Assembly: GCA_016716225.1 (NCBI GenBank)
Contig: JADJWT010000001.1
Location: 2,614,501-2,678,500 of the forward strand
Source: Ignavibacteriota bacterium
Lineage (GTDB): Bacteria; Bacteroidota; Ignavibacteria; Ignavibacteriales; Melioribacteraceae
Reading direction: 5' to 3'
Length of the DNA stretch: 64,000 nt
Under the pieces are notes generated by a model. The model ran no database searches. It worked only from the letters and a program-made list of their open reading frames with translations, and was not told the DNA's origin. Of this stretch, positions 45,353-53,833 are shown piece by piece. The position numbers and the translations under genes were made by a program. Each line of letters begins with the position of its first letter. Positions within the stretch are counted from its first letter, which is position 1.

Positions 45353-46651
45353 ATGCTCTCTCATGTTTATATTAAAAATTTAGAAAATCATATTGGTCAA
45401 ACCGTAACATTAAAAGGCTGGCTGTTTAATAAAAGGTCTAGCGGAAAAGTAAAATTTTTAATTTTACGTGATGGAAGCGGATATCTGCAATGTATTGTTT
45501 TTAAAGGAAATGTTTCCGAAGAAGTGTTTCAATTAGCTGATTCTATTACTCAAGAAAGTAGTTTTGAAATTACGGGAATTGTTAAATCAGAACCGCGTGC
45601 AGTTGGTGGTTTTGAGCTTGATGTTACAGATTTAAAATTAATTGGAGATTCGGTTGATTATCCTATTACACCAAAAGATCACGGAATTGAATTTTTAATT
45701 GATAAGAGACACTTGTGGATTCGCTCAAAAAGACAAGCAGCAATTTTAAAAATTCGACATCGAATTGTTAAAGCAATAAGAGATTTTTTTGATGAACGAG
45801 ATTTCACACTTTTTGATCCGCCCATTATTACACCAAATGCATCTGAGGGAACTTCCACACTTTTTGAAATGGAATATTTTGATTTGGGTAAAGCATATTT
45901 AACACAATCCGGACAACTATATGCGGAAGCCGGTGCAATGGCTTTGGGCAAAGTTTATACTTTTGGTCCAACGTTTAGAGCGGAAAAATCGAAAACAAGG
46001 AGACATTTAACAGAATTTTGGATGGTGGAACCGGAAATGGCTTTTTATAATCTTGATGACGATATGGATTTAGCCGAAGAATTTCTTGAACATATTGTCC
46101 AAACAGTTTTAAAGGATTGCAAACCTGAATTGGAAATTTTAGAAAGAGATACTTCAAAATTAGAAAAAGTTGTACGACCATTTCCAAGAGTTTCTTATAC
46201 GGAAGCCGTGGAAATTTTACGTTCTAAAGGACAAGAATTTGAATGGGGAAATGATCTTGGTGCACCGGATGAAACAGTAATTTCCGAACAATTTGATAAA
46301 CCGGTTATGGTTCATAGATATCCCGCAGAAATAAAAGCTTTTTATATGAAACGAGATCCGGAAAATCCTAAAGTTGCATTGGCTGTTGATGTTTTAGCTC
46401 CCGAAGGTTACGGAGAAATTATCGGCGGAAGCCAAAGAGAAGATAATTTAGATTTAATGTTACAAAGAATAAATGAACATAAATTACCACAGCATTATTT
46501 TGAATGGTATTTGGATTTACGAAGATTCGGTTCGGTTCCTCATGCGGGATTTGGTTTAGGTTTAGAAAGAACAGTAACTTGGATTTGTGGAATTGAACAT
46601 TTACGTGAAACAATTCCTTTCCCAAGAATGATTTACAGAAATACACCTTAA
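45353..46651 (+). CDS. asnS: Asparaginyl-tRNA synthetase
   Basis: 432 residues, class IIb. N-terminal OB anticodon domain (17-110) with G-Q-T-V-T-L-K-G-W; catalytic domain with motif 2 F-R-A-E-K-S-K-T-R-R-H-L-T-E-F-W-M-V-E-P-E. The Glu-Phe-Trp-Met in motif 2 identifies AsnRS and not AspRS. Motif 3 is G-F-G-L-G-L-E-R with the ending H-L-R-E-T-I-P-F-P-R. The length suits the compact bacterial/archaeal type. Asn is directly charged, not formed by GatCAB from Asp. Confidence 0.96.
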   Translation: MLSHVYIKNLENHIGQTVTLKGWLFNKRSSGKVKFLILRDGSGYLQCIVFKGNVSEEVFQLADSITQESSFEITGIVKSEPRAVGGFELDVTDLKLIGDSVDYPITPKDHGIEFLIDKRHLWIRSKRQAAILKIRHRIVKAIRDFFDERDFTLFDPPIITPNASEGTSTLFEMEYFDLGKAYLTQSGQLYAEAGAMALGKVYTFGPTFRAEKSKTRRHLTEFWMVEPEMAFYNLDDDMDLAEEFLEHIVQTVLKDCKPELEILERDTSKLEKVVRPFPRVSYTEAVEILRSKGQEFEWGNDLGAPDETVISEQFDKPVMVHRYPAEIKAFYMKRDPENPKVALAVDVLAPEGYGEIIGGSQREDNLDLMLQRINEHKLPQHYFEWYLDLRRFGSVPHAGFGLGLERTVTWICGIEHLRETIPFPRMIYRNTP

Positions 46652-46675
46652 TTCTAAAATAAATCTTGAATTTTT

Positions 46676-48043
46676 ATGAAAACTAAAATTGTTTCACTTT
46701 TCTTACTATTATTTTTCTCTCCCGAATTTTTATTTGCATCGGAAGGCTCTCACACATTACCGGCAACTTTTATGGTAATTCCTTTTATTGTTCTATTATT
46801 AATGATTGCAACCGGACCTCTGTTTTATCATCATTTTTGGGAACATCATTATCCAAAAGTTTCAATAATTTTAGGATTGATAACTGTAATTTATTATTCA
46901 GCAGTACTTGGTGATACTCACAGTTTACTTCACACATTAACAGAATATTTAGCATTTATTGCTTTACTTGCATCTCTATTTGTTGCTTCAGGTGGAATTT
47001 TAATAAAAATTGATAAAAAATCCACACCACTTTTAAACTCAGTAATTTTATTTTTTGGAGCAGTAATTGCAAATGTTATTGGTACAACCGGTGCATCAAT
47101 GTTATTGATTAGACCATTTATTAAACTTAACAAAAAACGAATCAAACCTTATCAATTTATATTTTTCATTTTTGCTGTAAGTAATGTTGGAGGAGCATTA
47201 ACACCTATTGGTGATCCGCCATTATTTTTAGGGTTTTTACGCGGAGTTAATTTCTTTTGGTTTTTTGGTCATATTTGGTATATATGGTTATTAGCTGCAT
47301 CACTTATTGTAATAATTTTCTACATAATTGATTCAAAAAATATTTTAGAAAATGATCAGGAAAATTATTCAGGTAAAATTGAATTTAAGGGATTCAAAAA
47401 CGTAATTTATTTGATTGTAATTTTAATTTCGGTATTTATTGATCCGGCAATAATTCCTTGGGTTCCAAGTTTATCTCCGCTACCATTCGGAATTAGAGAA
47501 ATAATTATGTTTTCAATTGTGTATTTTGCTTATAAAAATGCCGATAAAGAAATTCTTAAAGCAAATGAATTTGATTTTGAACCAATAAAAGAAGTTGCAT
47601 TTTTGTTTATTGGAATTTTTGCAACAATGATTCCGGCATTGCAATTAATTGCTCATGAGGCAAATGTTTATGGCGATAAGTTAATCCCCGGAATTTTTTA
47701 TTGGGCAACAGGAAGTTTATCAGCATTCTTAGATAATGCCCCAACTTTTCTAAATTTTCTTAGTGCAGCAATGGGAAAATTTGGTTTGGATGTAAACAAA
47801 ATTGAACAAGTTCATCAGCTTTCTATTGATTATCCAATTTATCTATCCGCAATTTCAGTGGGAGCTGTATTTTTTGGCGCAATGTCATATATCGGCAACG
47901 GTCCAAATTTTATGGTGAAATCAATTTGTGAAAGATCAGGAATTAAAATGCCAAGTTTCTTTGCATATATTGTTAAATATTCAATTCCGGTTTTGCTTCC
48001 AATTTTTGCATTAGTTTGGCTATTATTTTATTACGGAGTTTAA
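46676..48043 (+). CDS. Na+/H+ antiporter-like (NhaD/CitMHS superfamily) membrane protein
   Basis: 455-residue membrane protein with about 12 helices after a signal-like first segment (ends in FASEGSHTLP). Two inverted-repeat halves each contain a conserved loop: V-I-G-T-T-G-A-S-M-L-L with S-N-V-G-G-A-L-T-P-I-G-D-P-P near 160-185, and A-F-L-D-N-A-P-T-F-L-N-F near 350-360. This is the ArsB/NhaD-type ion transporter fold, often annotated sodium:proton antiporter; sodium and proton specificity is inferred. It starts 24 bases after asnS. Confidence 0.83.
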   Translation: MKTKIVSLFLLLFFSPEFLFASEGSHTLPATFMVIPFIVLLLMIATGPLFYHHFWEHHYPKVSIILGLITVIYYSAVLGDTHSLLHTLTEYLAFIALLASLFVASGGILIKIDKKSTPLLNSVILFFGAVIANVIGTTGASMLLIRPFIKLNKKRIKPYQFIFFIFAVSNVGGALTPIGDPPLFLGFLRGVNFFWFFGHIWYIWLLAASLIVIIFYIIDSKNILENDQENYSGKIEFKGFKNVIYLIVILISVFIDPAIIPWVPSLSPLPFGIREIIMFSIVYFAYKNADKEILKANEFDFEPIKEVAFLFIGIFATMIPALQLIAHEANVYGDKLIPGIFYWATGSLSAFLDNAPTFLNFLSAAMGKFGLDVNKIEQVHQLSIDYPIYLSAISVGAVFFGAMSYIGNGPNFMVKSICERSGIKMPSFFAYIVKYSIPVLLPIFALVWLLFYYGV

Positions 48044-48409
48044 ATGAGAACATTAGATCAAGTTTTGGAAAAAAAAGTAAACGGACTTTTTTACGGATCA
48101 CGAGTATTACTTCCTTTTGTCTGCGATATTTTAAAAGCAGTAATTGATGACGAAATCATTTATGATTTCAGTTCTGTTTCAGAAGGTGCGTATTATGAAA
48201 AGTTTGATGAATTTACGGAAATTTATTTTTTCGATCATGAAGATATCTTAAGTGATGTTTCCAAATATGAAACAATAAAATTAATTTTGGTTGAAGATGG
48301 GGAAGATATTTTTGATATGAAATCGCATAGAAAAATTTCTTTAAATCCATCTGAAAATCATATTTTGGAAATTACTGAAATTGGTGACGATGTTATTTTT
48401 ATTGAATAG
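48044..48409 (+). CDS. Hypothetical acidic protein
   Basis: 121 residues, acidic, without signal or membrane helix. Starts at the base after the antiporter stop. It has a YYEKFDEF-TEIYFFDHEDI region and a regular D-V-S-K-Y-E-T-I-K-L-I-L-V-E-D-G segment that may be beta strands. No family recognised. The tight packing between the antiporter and the nnrDE gene suggests a genuine coding gene in the same transcript. Confidence 0.55.
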   Translation: MRTLDQVLEKKVNGLFYGSRVLLPFVCDILKAVIDDEIIYDFSSVSEGAYYEKFDEFTEIYFFDHEDILSDVSKYETIKLILVEDGEDIFDMKSHRKISLNPSENHILEITEIGDDVIFIE

Positions 48410-48418
48410 GTTTATAAA

Positions 48419-49984
48419 GTGATTCCACTTTTTAGCATAAATCAAATCAGAAATGCAGATAAATTTGCAGTAGAAAATTATTCTTTCGCTTCAGTTTTAT
48501 TAATGGAAAATGCTGCAGAAAGTATAAAAACTGAAATATTTAAAGAATATCCAGATATTAATAAAAAACATAATATTTCAATTATTTGTGGAAAAGGCAA
48601 TAACGGCGGCGATGGTTTTGCATTAGCAAGAAAATTATCGGTAGAAAATTTTGAAGTAAAAGTTTTAGTTATTCCAAACGAAAATGAAATCTCCGGCGAT
48701 GCGAAAATCAATTTTGAAATTTTAAAAAGTGTTTCCAAAGATTATAAAAATCTGCATATCAAATTTTTCAAAAAAATATCCGATTTGAATTTTATTAAAA
48801 ATTCTGATTTCATAGTTGATGCTATTCTTGGTACGGGCTCGCAAGGTGAATTAAAATCTCCGATAAGAGAAATTGTAGAAAATTTAAATAATACTTCTGC
48901 AGTAAAAATTTCGATTGATAATCCAACTGGATTAAATTTAGAAAATGCAAGCGGAAATACAATCTTCAGAGCAGATCTCACTGTAACTTTAGCTGAATTA
49001 AAAACCGGACTTTTTTATGAAAATGGAAAATTTAATTCGGGTAAAATTGTCAAAGGTTCAATTGGAATTGGCGGAAATTATTTTGATAAATTAGACGTTA
49101 AGGAATATTTAATTGAGCCGGAAGATGCAATTTTAGGACTTCCTAAAAAAGTATCAAATTTAAATAAATATTCTGCGGGAAAAGTTTTTGTAATTGCCGG
49201 ATCTGGAAAAATGTCGGGGGCTGCAGTTTTTGCTATAAACGCCGCAATGATTTCCGGAAGCGGTGCCGGATATTTAGCATTTCCAAAATCTGTAAGAAAT
49301 TTGGTTCAACCAAAAATGAATTCAGCAATTGTATTTTCATATAATGATAATTATTCGGAAATTTTATCTACAAAAAATCTTGATGAATTATCTGAAAAAA
49401 TTAATTGGGCAGATTCCGTTTTAATTGGTCCCGGTTTGGGAAGAAATATTGAAACACAAAATTCAGTAGTTGAAATAATTAAGAAAAATCCCAAAACAAA
49501 ATTTGTAATTGATGCTGACGCAATTTTTAGTTTAGGTAACGGAAATTATAAAAAATTGAATTTAGCAAATTGTGTATTTACACCGCATCATAAAGAATTT
49601 GCTGATTTACTTGGAATTGAATTGGAAGAATTAAAATTAAATCTTTTTAAATTCGGTAGAAAATTTGTTGAAGAAACAAAATCTTTTTTGGTACTAAAAG
49701 GAGCGTCAACAATTTTATTTAATAAAAATGGGGAGATTTTTATTAACACATCCGGAAATTCCGGTTTGGCAAAATTTGGAAGCGGAGATGTTTTGAGCGG
49801 AATAATTTCGTCATTTATAGCTCAGAAAAAAGAATTAGAAAAATCAATAATTTCTTCTGTATATTTGCACGGTTTAACCGCAGATTTAATTTCTGCTAAA
49901 GAATCTGAATTCGGCATTACACCGGAAAAAATAATTTCAAACTTTCCAAAAACAATAAAATTTTTGAGAAAATCATTTGTATAA
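48419..49984 (+). CDS. nnr: Bifunctional NAD(P)H-hydrate epimerase/ADP-dependent dehydratase
   Basis: 521 residues; repairs damaged NAD(P)H hydrate. GTG start at 48419. The N-terminal YjeF_N epimerase (about 1-215) has G-K-G-N-N-G-G-D-G-F-A-L-A-R near 58-71 and D-A-I-L-G-T-G near 135-141. The C-terminal ribokinase-like dehydratase (about 235-521) has V-I-A-G-S-G-K-M-S-G-A and G-P-G-L-G-R-N near 340-346, with the catalytic G-S-G-D-V-L-S-G-I near 457-465. Epimerase-dehydratase fusion is common. Confidence 0.93.
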   Translation: MIPLFSINQIRNADKFAVENYSFASVLLMENAAESIKTEIFKEYPDINKKHNISIICGKGNNGGDGFALARKLSVENFEVKVLVIPNENEISGDAKINFEILKSVSKDYKNLHIKFFKKISDLNFIKNSDFIVDAILGTGSQGELKSPIREIVENLNNTSAVKISIDNPTGLNLENASGNTIFRADLTVTLAELKTGLFYENGKFNSGKIVKGSIGIGGNYFDKLDVKEYLIEPEDAILGLPKKVSNLNKYSAGKVFVIAGSGKMSGAAVFAINAAMISGSGAGYLAFPKSVRNLVQPKMNSAIVFSYNDNYSEILSTKNLDELSEKINWADSVLIGPGLGRNIETQNSVVEIIKKNPKTKFVIDADAIFSLGNGNYKKLNLANCVFTPHHKEFADLLGIELEELKLNLFKFGRKFVEETKSFLVLKGASTILFNKNGEIFINTSGNSGLAKFGSGDVLSGIISSFIAQKKELEKSIISSVYLHGLTADLISAKESEFGITPEKIISNFPKTIKFLRKSFV

Positions 49985-50393
49985 TTATATAAAAGAAAAT
50001 AGACTAAAGGTTTTAACAATCCCTCTAATTCTTTATTGGATAATTTTGTTTATTGCAACAACATTACCTTCAACTCCTTATGTAGATGTTTTTGATATAT
50101 CAGATAAAATTAAACATTTTGGTGCATATTTAATTTTGGCTGTTTTATTGGGACTCAATCTTCATTTTCAAGAAAAATGGAAAGGTGTTACACAAAATTT
50201 TTTAAAATTCACATTTATTATTTGCATTTTTTATGGACTGATTGATGAATTACACCAAATTTTTGTTCCGAATAGATCCGGTGAATTTTTGGATTGGGTT
50301 GCAGATTTGATAGGAACAATTGTTGGTATTTTAATTATTAAAATTTTCCTAACAATAATTAAAAATAAATCGACACAAATTGAAACAACTTAG
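49977..50393 (+). CDS. VanZ-like membrane protein
   Basis: 138 residues with four helices. TTG start at 49977 overlaps the end of the nnrDE gene by 8 bases. Diagnostic motifs D-K-I-K-H-F-G-A-Y-L-I-L-A and D-E-L-H-Q-I-F-V-P-N-R-S-G-E-F-L-D-W-V-A-D-L. VanZ-like proteins are widespread and mostly uncharacterised; teicoplanin tolerance is not implied. VanZ genes lie near sprA in some Bacteroidota, but here sprA is 22 kb upstream. Confidence 0.85.
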   Translation: MYNYIKENRLKVLTIPLILYWIILFIATTLPSTPYVDVFDISDKIKHFGAYLILAVLLGLNLHFQEKWKGVTQNFLKFTFIICIFYGLIDELHQIFVPNRSGEFLDWVADLIGTIVGILIIKIFLTIIKNKSTQIETT

Positions 50394-50496
50394 AAAAATT
50401 TTTGTATAATTTTTGTGCTATAATTTGACAATAAAAGAATGTTTTTTTATGTTTTAATTCAAATAAATCACATTCTTTCTTATTAGGAGGAAAGCA

Positions 50497-51150
50497 GTGG
50501 CATTACCAAAAAATCCAAAAGTTGATTTAAAATTAAAGTACCGAAGAGTATTTGAAATTAGTATAATCATTGCTCTTTTGCTTTTAATTTTATCGTTTAA
50601 GTATTTTCCAAGATTTGAAGGTGATTCTTTAGCAGTTGAAGCACCTCAAGAGTTGGTTGAAGTTGAAGATGTTGATATTACAAAACAAGAAACTGCACCG
50701 CCTCCACCACCAAAACCGCCAATTCCGATTGAAGCACCTTCTGATGATGAATTAGAAGATATCGAAATTGAAGATACAGAAATTGATATAAATGAAGAAG
50801 TTGCAGCTCCGCCTCCACCTATGAAAGAAGAAGAGGAAGAAGTTCCAGTTGAGTTTTTTGTTGCTGTTGAGGACATGCCGGAACCAATTGGTGGAATTCA
50901 AGGAATTCAAGAAAAAATTATTTATCCGGAAATTGCTAAAAGAGCCGGTGTGCAAGGTAGAGTTTATATTAAAGCTTTCGTTGATGAAAGCGGAAATGTT
51001 CAGAAAGCTGAAGTTATTAAAGGAATTGGTGCAGGTTGTGATGAAGCCGCTGTCGATGCAGTTATGAAAACAAAATTCAAACCTGGGAAACAAAGAGGTA
51101 AACCGGTTAGAGTTCAAGTTTCAATTCCAATTTTATTTAAACTGAACTAA
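50497..51150 (+). CDS. tonB: TonB energy transducer 1
   Basis: 217 residues; passes inner-membrane proton-motive energy (through ExbB/D) to outer-membrane receptors. GTG start 50497 follows AGGAGGAAAGCA. N-terminal helix near 25-45 (I-S-I-I-I-A-L-L-L-L-I-L-S-F), Pro/Glu-rich linker (about 66-115, repeated P-P-P-P-K-P), then TonB C-terminal domain from about 125 with I-Y-P-E-I-A-K-R-A-G-V-Q-G-R-V-Y. The GAGCDEAAVDAV helix is typical of the C-terminal domain. It is paralogous to the next gene. No exbB/exbD lies in view. Confidence 0.94.
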   Translation: MALPKNPKVDLKLKYRRVFEISIIIALLLLILSFKYFPRFEGDSLAVEAPQELVEVEDVDITKQETAPPPPPKPPIPIEAPSDDELEDIEIEDTEIDINEEVAAPPPPMKEEEEEVPVEFFVAVEDMPEPIGGIQGIQEKIIYPEIAKRAGVQGRVYIKAFVDESGNVQKAEVIKGIGAGCDEAAVDAVMKTKFKPGKQRGKPVRVQVSIPILFKLN

Positions 51151-51168
51151 AATTACAATTCAAAAATT

Positions 51169-51195
51169 AAAGCGTCTTTCGAGACGCTTTTTTTT
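51169..51195 (+). terminator. Rho-independent terminator between the tonB paralogues
   Basis: A perfect 9-bp stem (51169-51177 with 51182-51190) with a TTCG tetraloop, then a T run. TTCG is an especially stable loop. It shows the two tonB genes are separately transcribed. Confidence 0.92.
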
Positions 51196-51260
51196 ATCTG
51201 CTGAAACAAATTTATATTATTAATGTTTAAACGTTATCACTTTCCAAAGGAGATAACGCC

Positions 51261-51911
51261 ATGCTAAAGAAAAATCCCAGAGTAGATTTAAAACTTAAAC
51301 ATCAAAGAATTTTTGAGATTTCGCTAATATTTTCAATCTTTTTTGTTATTCTCGCATTCAGATTTTTCCCGGAAGTAAAATCACAAACCAAAATTCATAA
51401 AATTGAAAATGAAATTATTACAGTTGAAGATGTTTTAATAACAACTGGAATTAAAACTCCACCACCTCCACAATTGCCAATAATCCCCATTGAAATTCCG
51501 GAAGATGAGGAAATAATTGATATTGAAATTGGAAATACAGATTTAATTCCAACTGCAAATGTTTCTGATGCAAAAAATTACAGAGAAGAAATTGAAGAAA
51601 TTGATGACCAACCTCCATTTGTTTGGGTTGAAGAAATGCCAGAAATAATTGGCGGTTTAGCTGCTTTACAAAGTAAAATTATTTATCCGGAAATTGCACA
51701 AAAAGCTGGAATAAGCGGCAAAATTTATCTACAAGGTACAATAAATAAATTCGGAAATGTTACTGACATAACTGTACTTAAAGGAATTGGAGCGGGTTGT
51801 GATGAAGCTGCAATTGAAGCCTTAAAATCAGTGCAATTTATTCCTGGGAAACAAAGAGGAAAACCAGTAAAAGTAAGAATAACAGTTCCAATTGTTTTTT
51901 CACTTCAATAA
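51261..51911 (+). CDS. tonB: TonB energy transducer 2 (paralogue)
   Basis: 216 residues, same architecture as the preceding gene: MLKKNPRVDLKLKHQRIFEI echoes its opening, a helix near 22-40, a Pro/Glu linker (70-105, less proline-rich than TonB1) and a TonB C-terminal domain from about 125. A strong AAAGGAG site lies upstream. The linker is acidic with I-E-I-G-N-T-D-L-I-P-T-A. It probably serves a different receptor set from TonB1. Same caveat about missing exbB/D. Confidence 0.93.
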   Translation: MLKKNPRVDLKLKHQRIFEISLIFSIFFVILAFRFFPEVKSQTKIHKIENEIITVEDVLITTGIKTPPPPQLPIIPIEIPEDEEIIDIEIGNTDLIPTANVSDAKNYREEIEEIDDQPPFVWVEEMPEIIGGLAALQSKIIYPEIAQKAGISGKIYLQGTINKFGNVTDITVLKGIGAGCDEAAIEALKSVQFIPGKQRGKPVKVRITVPIVFSLQ

Positions 51912-51914
51912 ATT

Positions 51915-51945
51915 TTTGCACTCATTAATTTGAGTGCAATTTTAT
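51915..51945 (+). terminator. Rho-independent terminator
   Basis: A 9-bp stem (51916-51924 with 51931-51939) with a 6-base loop, followed by TTTT. It lies 4 bases beyond tonB2 and precedes the ABC ATPase gene. Confidence 0.85.
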
Positions 51946-51996
51946 AAAAAATAAAAATCCTTCGTTTAAAATTCATATCTTTGCAATTAAATTTTT

Positions 51997-52797
51997 ATGA
52001 TTATGAATTTTCTTGAACTTTTAAATATTGATTTCAAATATGAGAAAAATTCTCCATACACTTTCTTCTCAATTTCCGAATTAAATTTAAAAGTAAATGC
52101 TGGTGAATTTATTACTGTTCTTGGTCCAAACGGTTCTGGCAAATCAACACTGCTTAAACTAATTGCAAATCTTCTCATTCCAAATAATGGTCAAATATTT
52201 TTAGATAATAAAAATTATAATAAATATGAACGAAAAGAATTCGCAAAAATTGTTTCATTTGTACCTCAGATAAATAAAATGTTCTTCCAATTTTCTGTTT
52301 ATGAAATTGTGATGATGGGAAGAACTCCATATCAAAATATTTTTGGAATTGAAAATGAAATAGATAAAGAAAAGGTAAATAACGTTTTGGAATTACTTGA
52401 AATTGATCACATTAAAAATAAAGGAATAAATGAAGTTTCTGGTGGTGAAGCTCAGCGAGCATTAATAGCAAGAGCGTTAATTCAAGATCCCAAAATTATT
52501 TTATTAGATGAGCCAAATGCGCATTTAGATATTAAACATCAAGTAGCAATTTTTAATATATTGAAAAAATTAAATGATGAGTTTAAATTAACTGTTATGT
52601 TAATTTCTCATGAGTTAAATTTGGCAAGCCATTTTAGTAAAAGAATTTTGTTAATGAATAAAGGCAAAATTGAGTTTGATGCTAAACCAAATGAAGTATT
52701 GACGGAGCAAAATATCAAATCCATATTTAAAATAAATTCTTCAATTTCTATAAATGAAAAAGAAGAAATTTTCATTAAAATTATTCCTAAATTATAG
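51997..52797 (+). CDS. ABC transporter ATP-binding protein, FecE/BtuD-like
   Basis: 266 residues. Walker A G-P-N-G-S-G-K-S-T near 45-53, Q-loop Gln in VSFVPQ, signature V-S-G-G-E-A-Q-R-A near 150-158, Walker B I-I-L-L-D-E-P-N-A-H-L-D near 168-179 and H-loop in L-I-S-H-E-L-N. N-H-L-D in the D-loop fits the iron-siderophore/heme/cobalamin importers. No permease or periplasmic binding protein gene is adjacent, so the partner is elsewhere. ATG at 52003 is a possible alternative start. Proximity to the TonBs fits metal-chelate uptake. Confidence 0.85.
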   Translation: MIMNFLELLNIDFKYEKNSPYTFFSISELNLKVNAGEFITVLGPNGSGKSTLLKLIANLLIPNNGQIFLDNKNYNKYERKEFAKIVSFVPQINKMFFQFSVYEIVMMGRTPYQNIFGIENEIDKEKVNNVLELLEIDHIKNKGINEVSGGEAQRALIARALIQDPKIILLDEPNAHLDIKHQVAIFNILKKLNDEFKLTVMLISHELNLASHFSKRILLMNKGKIEFDAKPNEVLTEQNIKSIFKINSSISINEKEEIFIKIIPKL

Positions 52798-52800
52798 TTG

Positions 52801-53202
52801 ATGTCAACTCAAATAAAAAATATTTTAATTGTTTCTTCAATTGCTGTAGTAAATACGTTTTTACTTTTTTTCGTAAAGTATTATCAAAATAACCTTTCAA
52901 TTTCTGAATTTAGTTTAAGCAAAACCGGGAATATATTAAGCATATTTCTGTTGATTGTTTTTGTTGTTGGTGCACTTTTGCTTTTACAGAAAAAGGAAAG
53001 TTTTAATCTATTAAAATCAAGGGTGTTAATTACATTTTCGGTTTTATATTTGCTTCCATTATTTGTAATTATCGTTTTTAACTTTGTTGATTTCAAATTT
53101 GCCGATGAATTTTTATTTGGATATCCATTAAAAAAAATTATTCCAGCAATTTTATTTGTCTTCAATCAAGCATTTTTTCTGTTTGTTCTTTTTCTTATTT
53201 AG
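52801..53202 (+). CDS. Hypothetical four-helix membrane protein
   Basis: About 133 residues from ATG 52801, directly after the ABC ATPase stop. Hydropathy shows four helices (roughly 6-26, 39-60, 72-97, 111-130). No recognised motif. An annotation as the ABC permease is not supported: it is too short and lacks a permease motif. Cotranscription with the ATPase is likely. Confidence 0.55.
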   Translation: MSTQIKNILIVSSIAVVNTFLLFFVKYYQNNLSISEFSLSKTGNILSIFLLIVFVVGALLLLQKKESFNLLKSRVLITFSVLYLLPLFVIIVFNFVDFKFADEFLFGYPLKKIIPAILFVFNQAFFLFVLFLI

Positions 53203-53211
53203 TTCACATAT

Positions 53212-53817
53212 TTGGGTTATCCTTTGTTATCTTATTTTTTTTCAAGCGTTGCAGTTGGGTTAATAATAATTATTCTTTTAGGATTTTCATTTATCTATAC
53301 TTTTTTTACTGATGAATTTCATAACTCAAACAAAAATGCAAAATATGATTATGGAATAATCTTAGGTGCTGCAGTATGGAGCAAAAATAAACCAAGTCCA
53401 ATTTTTTCTGGAAGAATTGAAAAAGGTGCTGAACTTTTTAAGAAGGGAATTATAAGAAAAATTCAATTAACCGGAGGAAATGCGCCGGGAGAATTGAGCG
53501 AAGCAAAAGCTGCCGCAAACTATTTAAGTACTAATCACAATATTCCAAAGCCCAACATTTTAATTGAAGAAAAAACCTCAACCACAAATGAACAAATTAG
53601 ATTTATAAAAAATATTGTGATGAATGAAAAAAAATCTGAAAAATTTATAATAATTTCTGATCAATTTCATTTGAAACGAGTTGAAGAAATGATTGATTTC
53701 TATAATCTTAATGCTGATGTAATTAGTTCAAATTATAAATTGAATATGCAAAAATCATTCTATTACAGATTTAGAGATTGCATAAGTTTGGTGATGTTTT
53801 GGTTTTTTGCAATATGA
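53212..53817 (+). CDS. YdcF/SanA-family (DUF218) membrane protein
   Basis: 201 residues from TTG 53212. One N-terminal helix (about 6-30), then a DUF218 domain: K-Y-D-Y-G-I-I-L-G-A-A-V-W, S-G-R-I-E-K-G-A-E-L-F, I-Q-L-T-G-G-N and I-L-I-E-E-K-T-S-T-T-N-E-Q near 120-132, with I-I-S-D-Q-F-H-L-K-R. ElyC/SanA homologues protect the envelope, possibly in lipid carrier metabolism; exact role unresolved. Start is chosen because no in-frame ATG precedes the helix. Confidence 0.82.
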   Translation: MGYPLLSYFFSSVAVGLIIIILLGFSFIYTFFTDEFHNSNKNAKYDYGIILGAAVWSKNKPSPIFSGRIEKGAELFKKGIIRKIQLTGGNAPGELSEAKAAANYLSTNHNIPKPNILIEEKTSTTNEQIRFIKNIVMNEKKSEKFIIISDQFHLKRVEEMIDFYNLNADVISSNYKLNMQKSFYYRFRDCISLVMFWFFAI

Positions 53818-53833
53818 TTTTAATGGAGAAAAA

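Noticed and set aside
52801..53202. Permease partner for the ABC ATPase
   Set aside because: The four-helix protein is far too short for a FecCD/BtuC-type permease and lacks its motifs.
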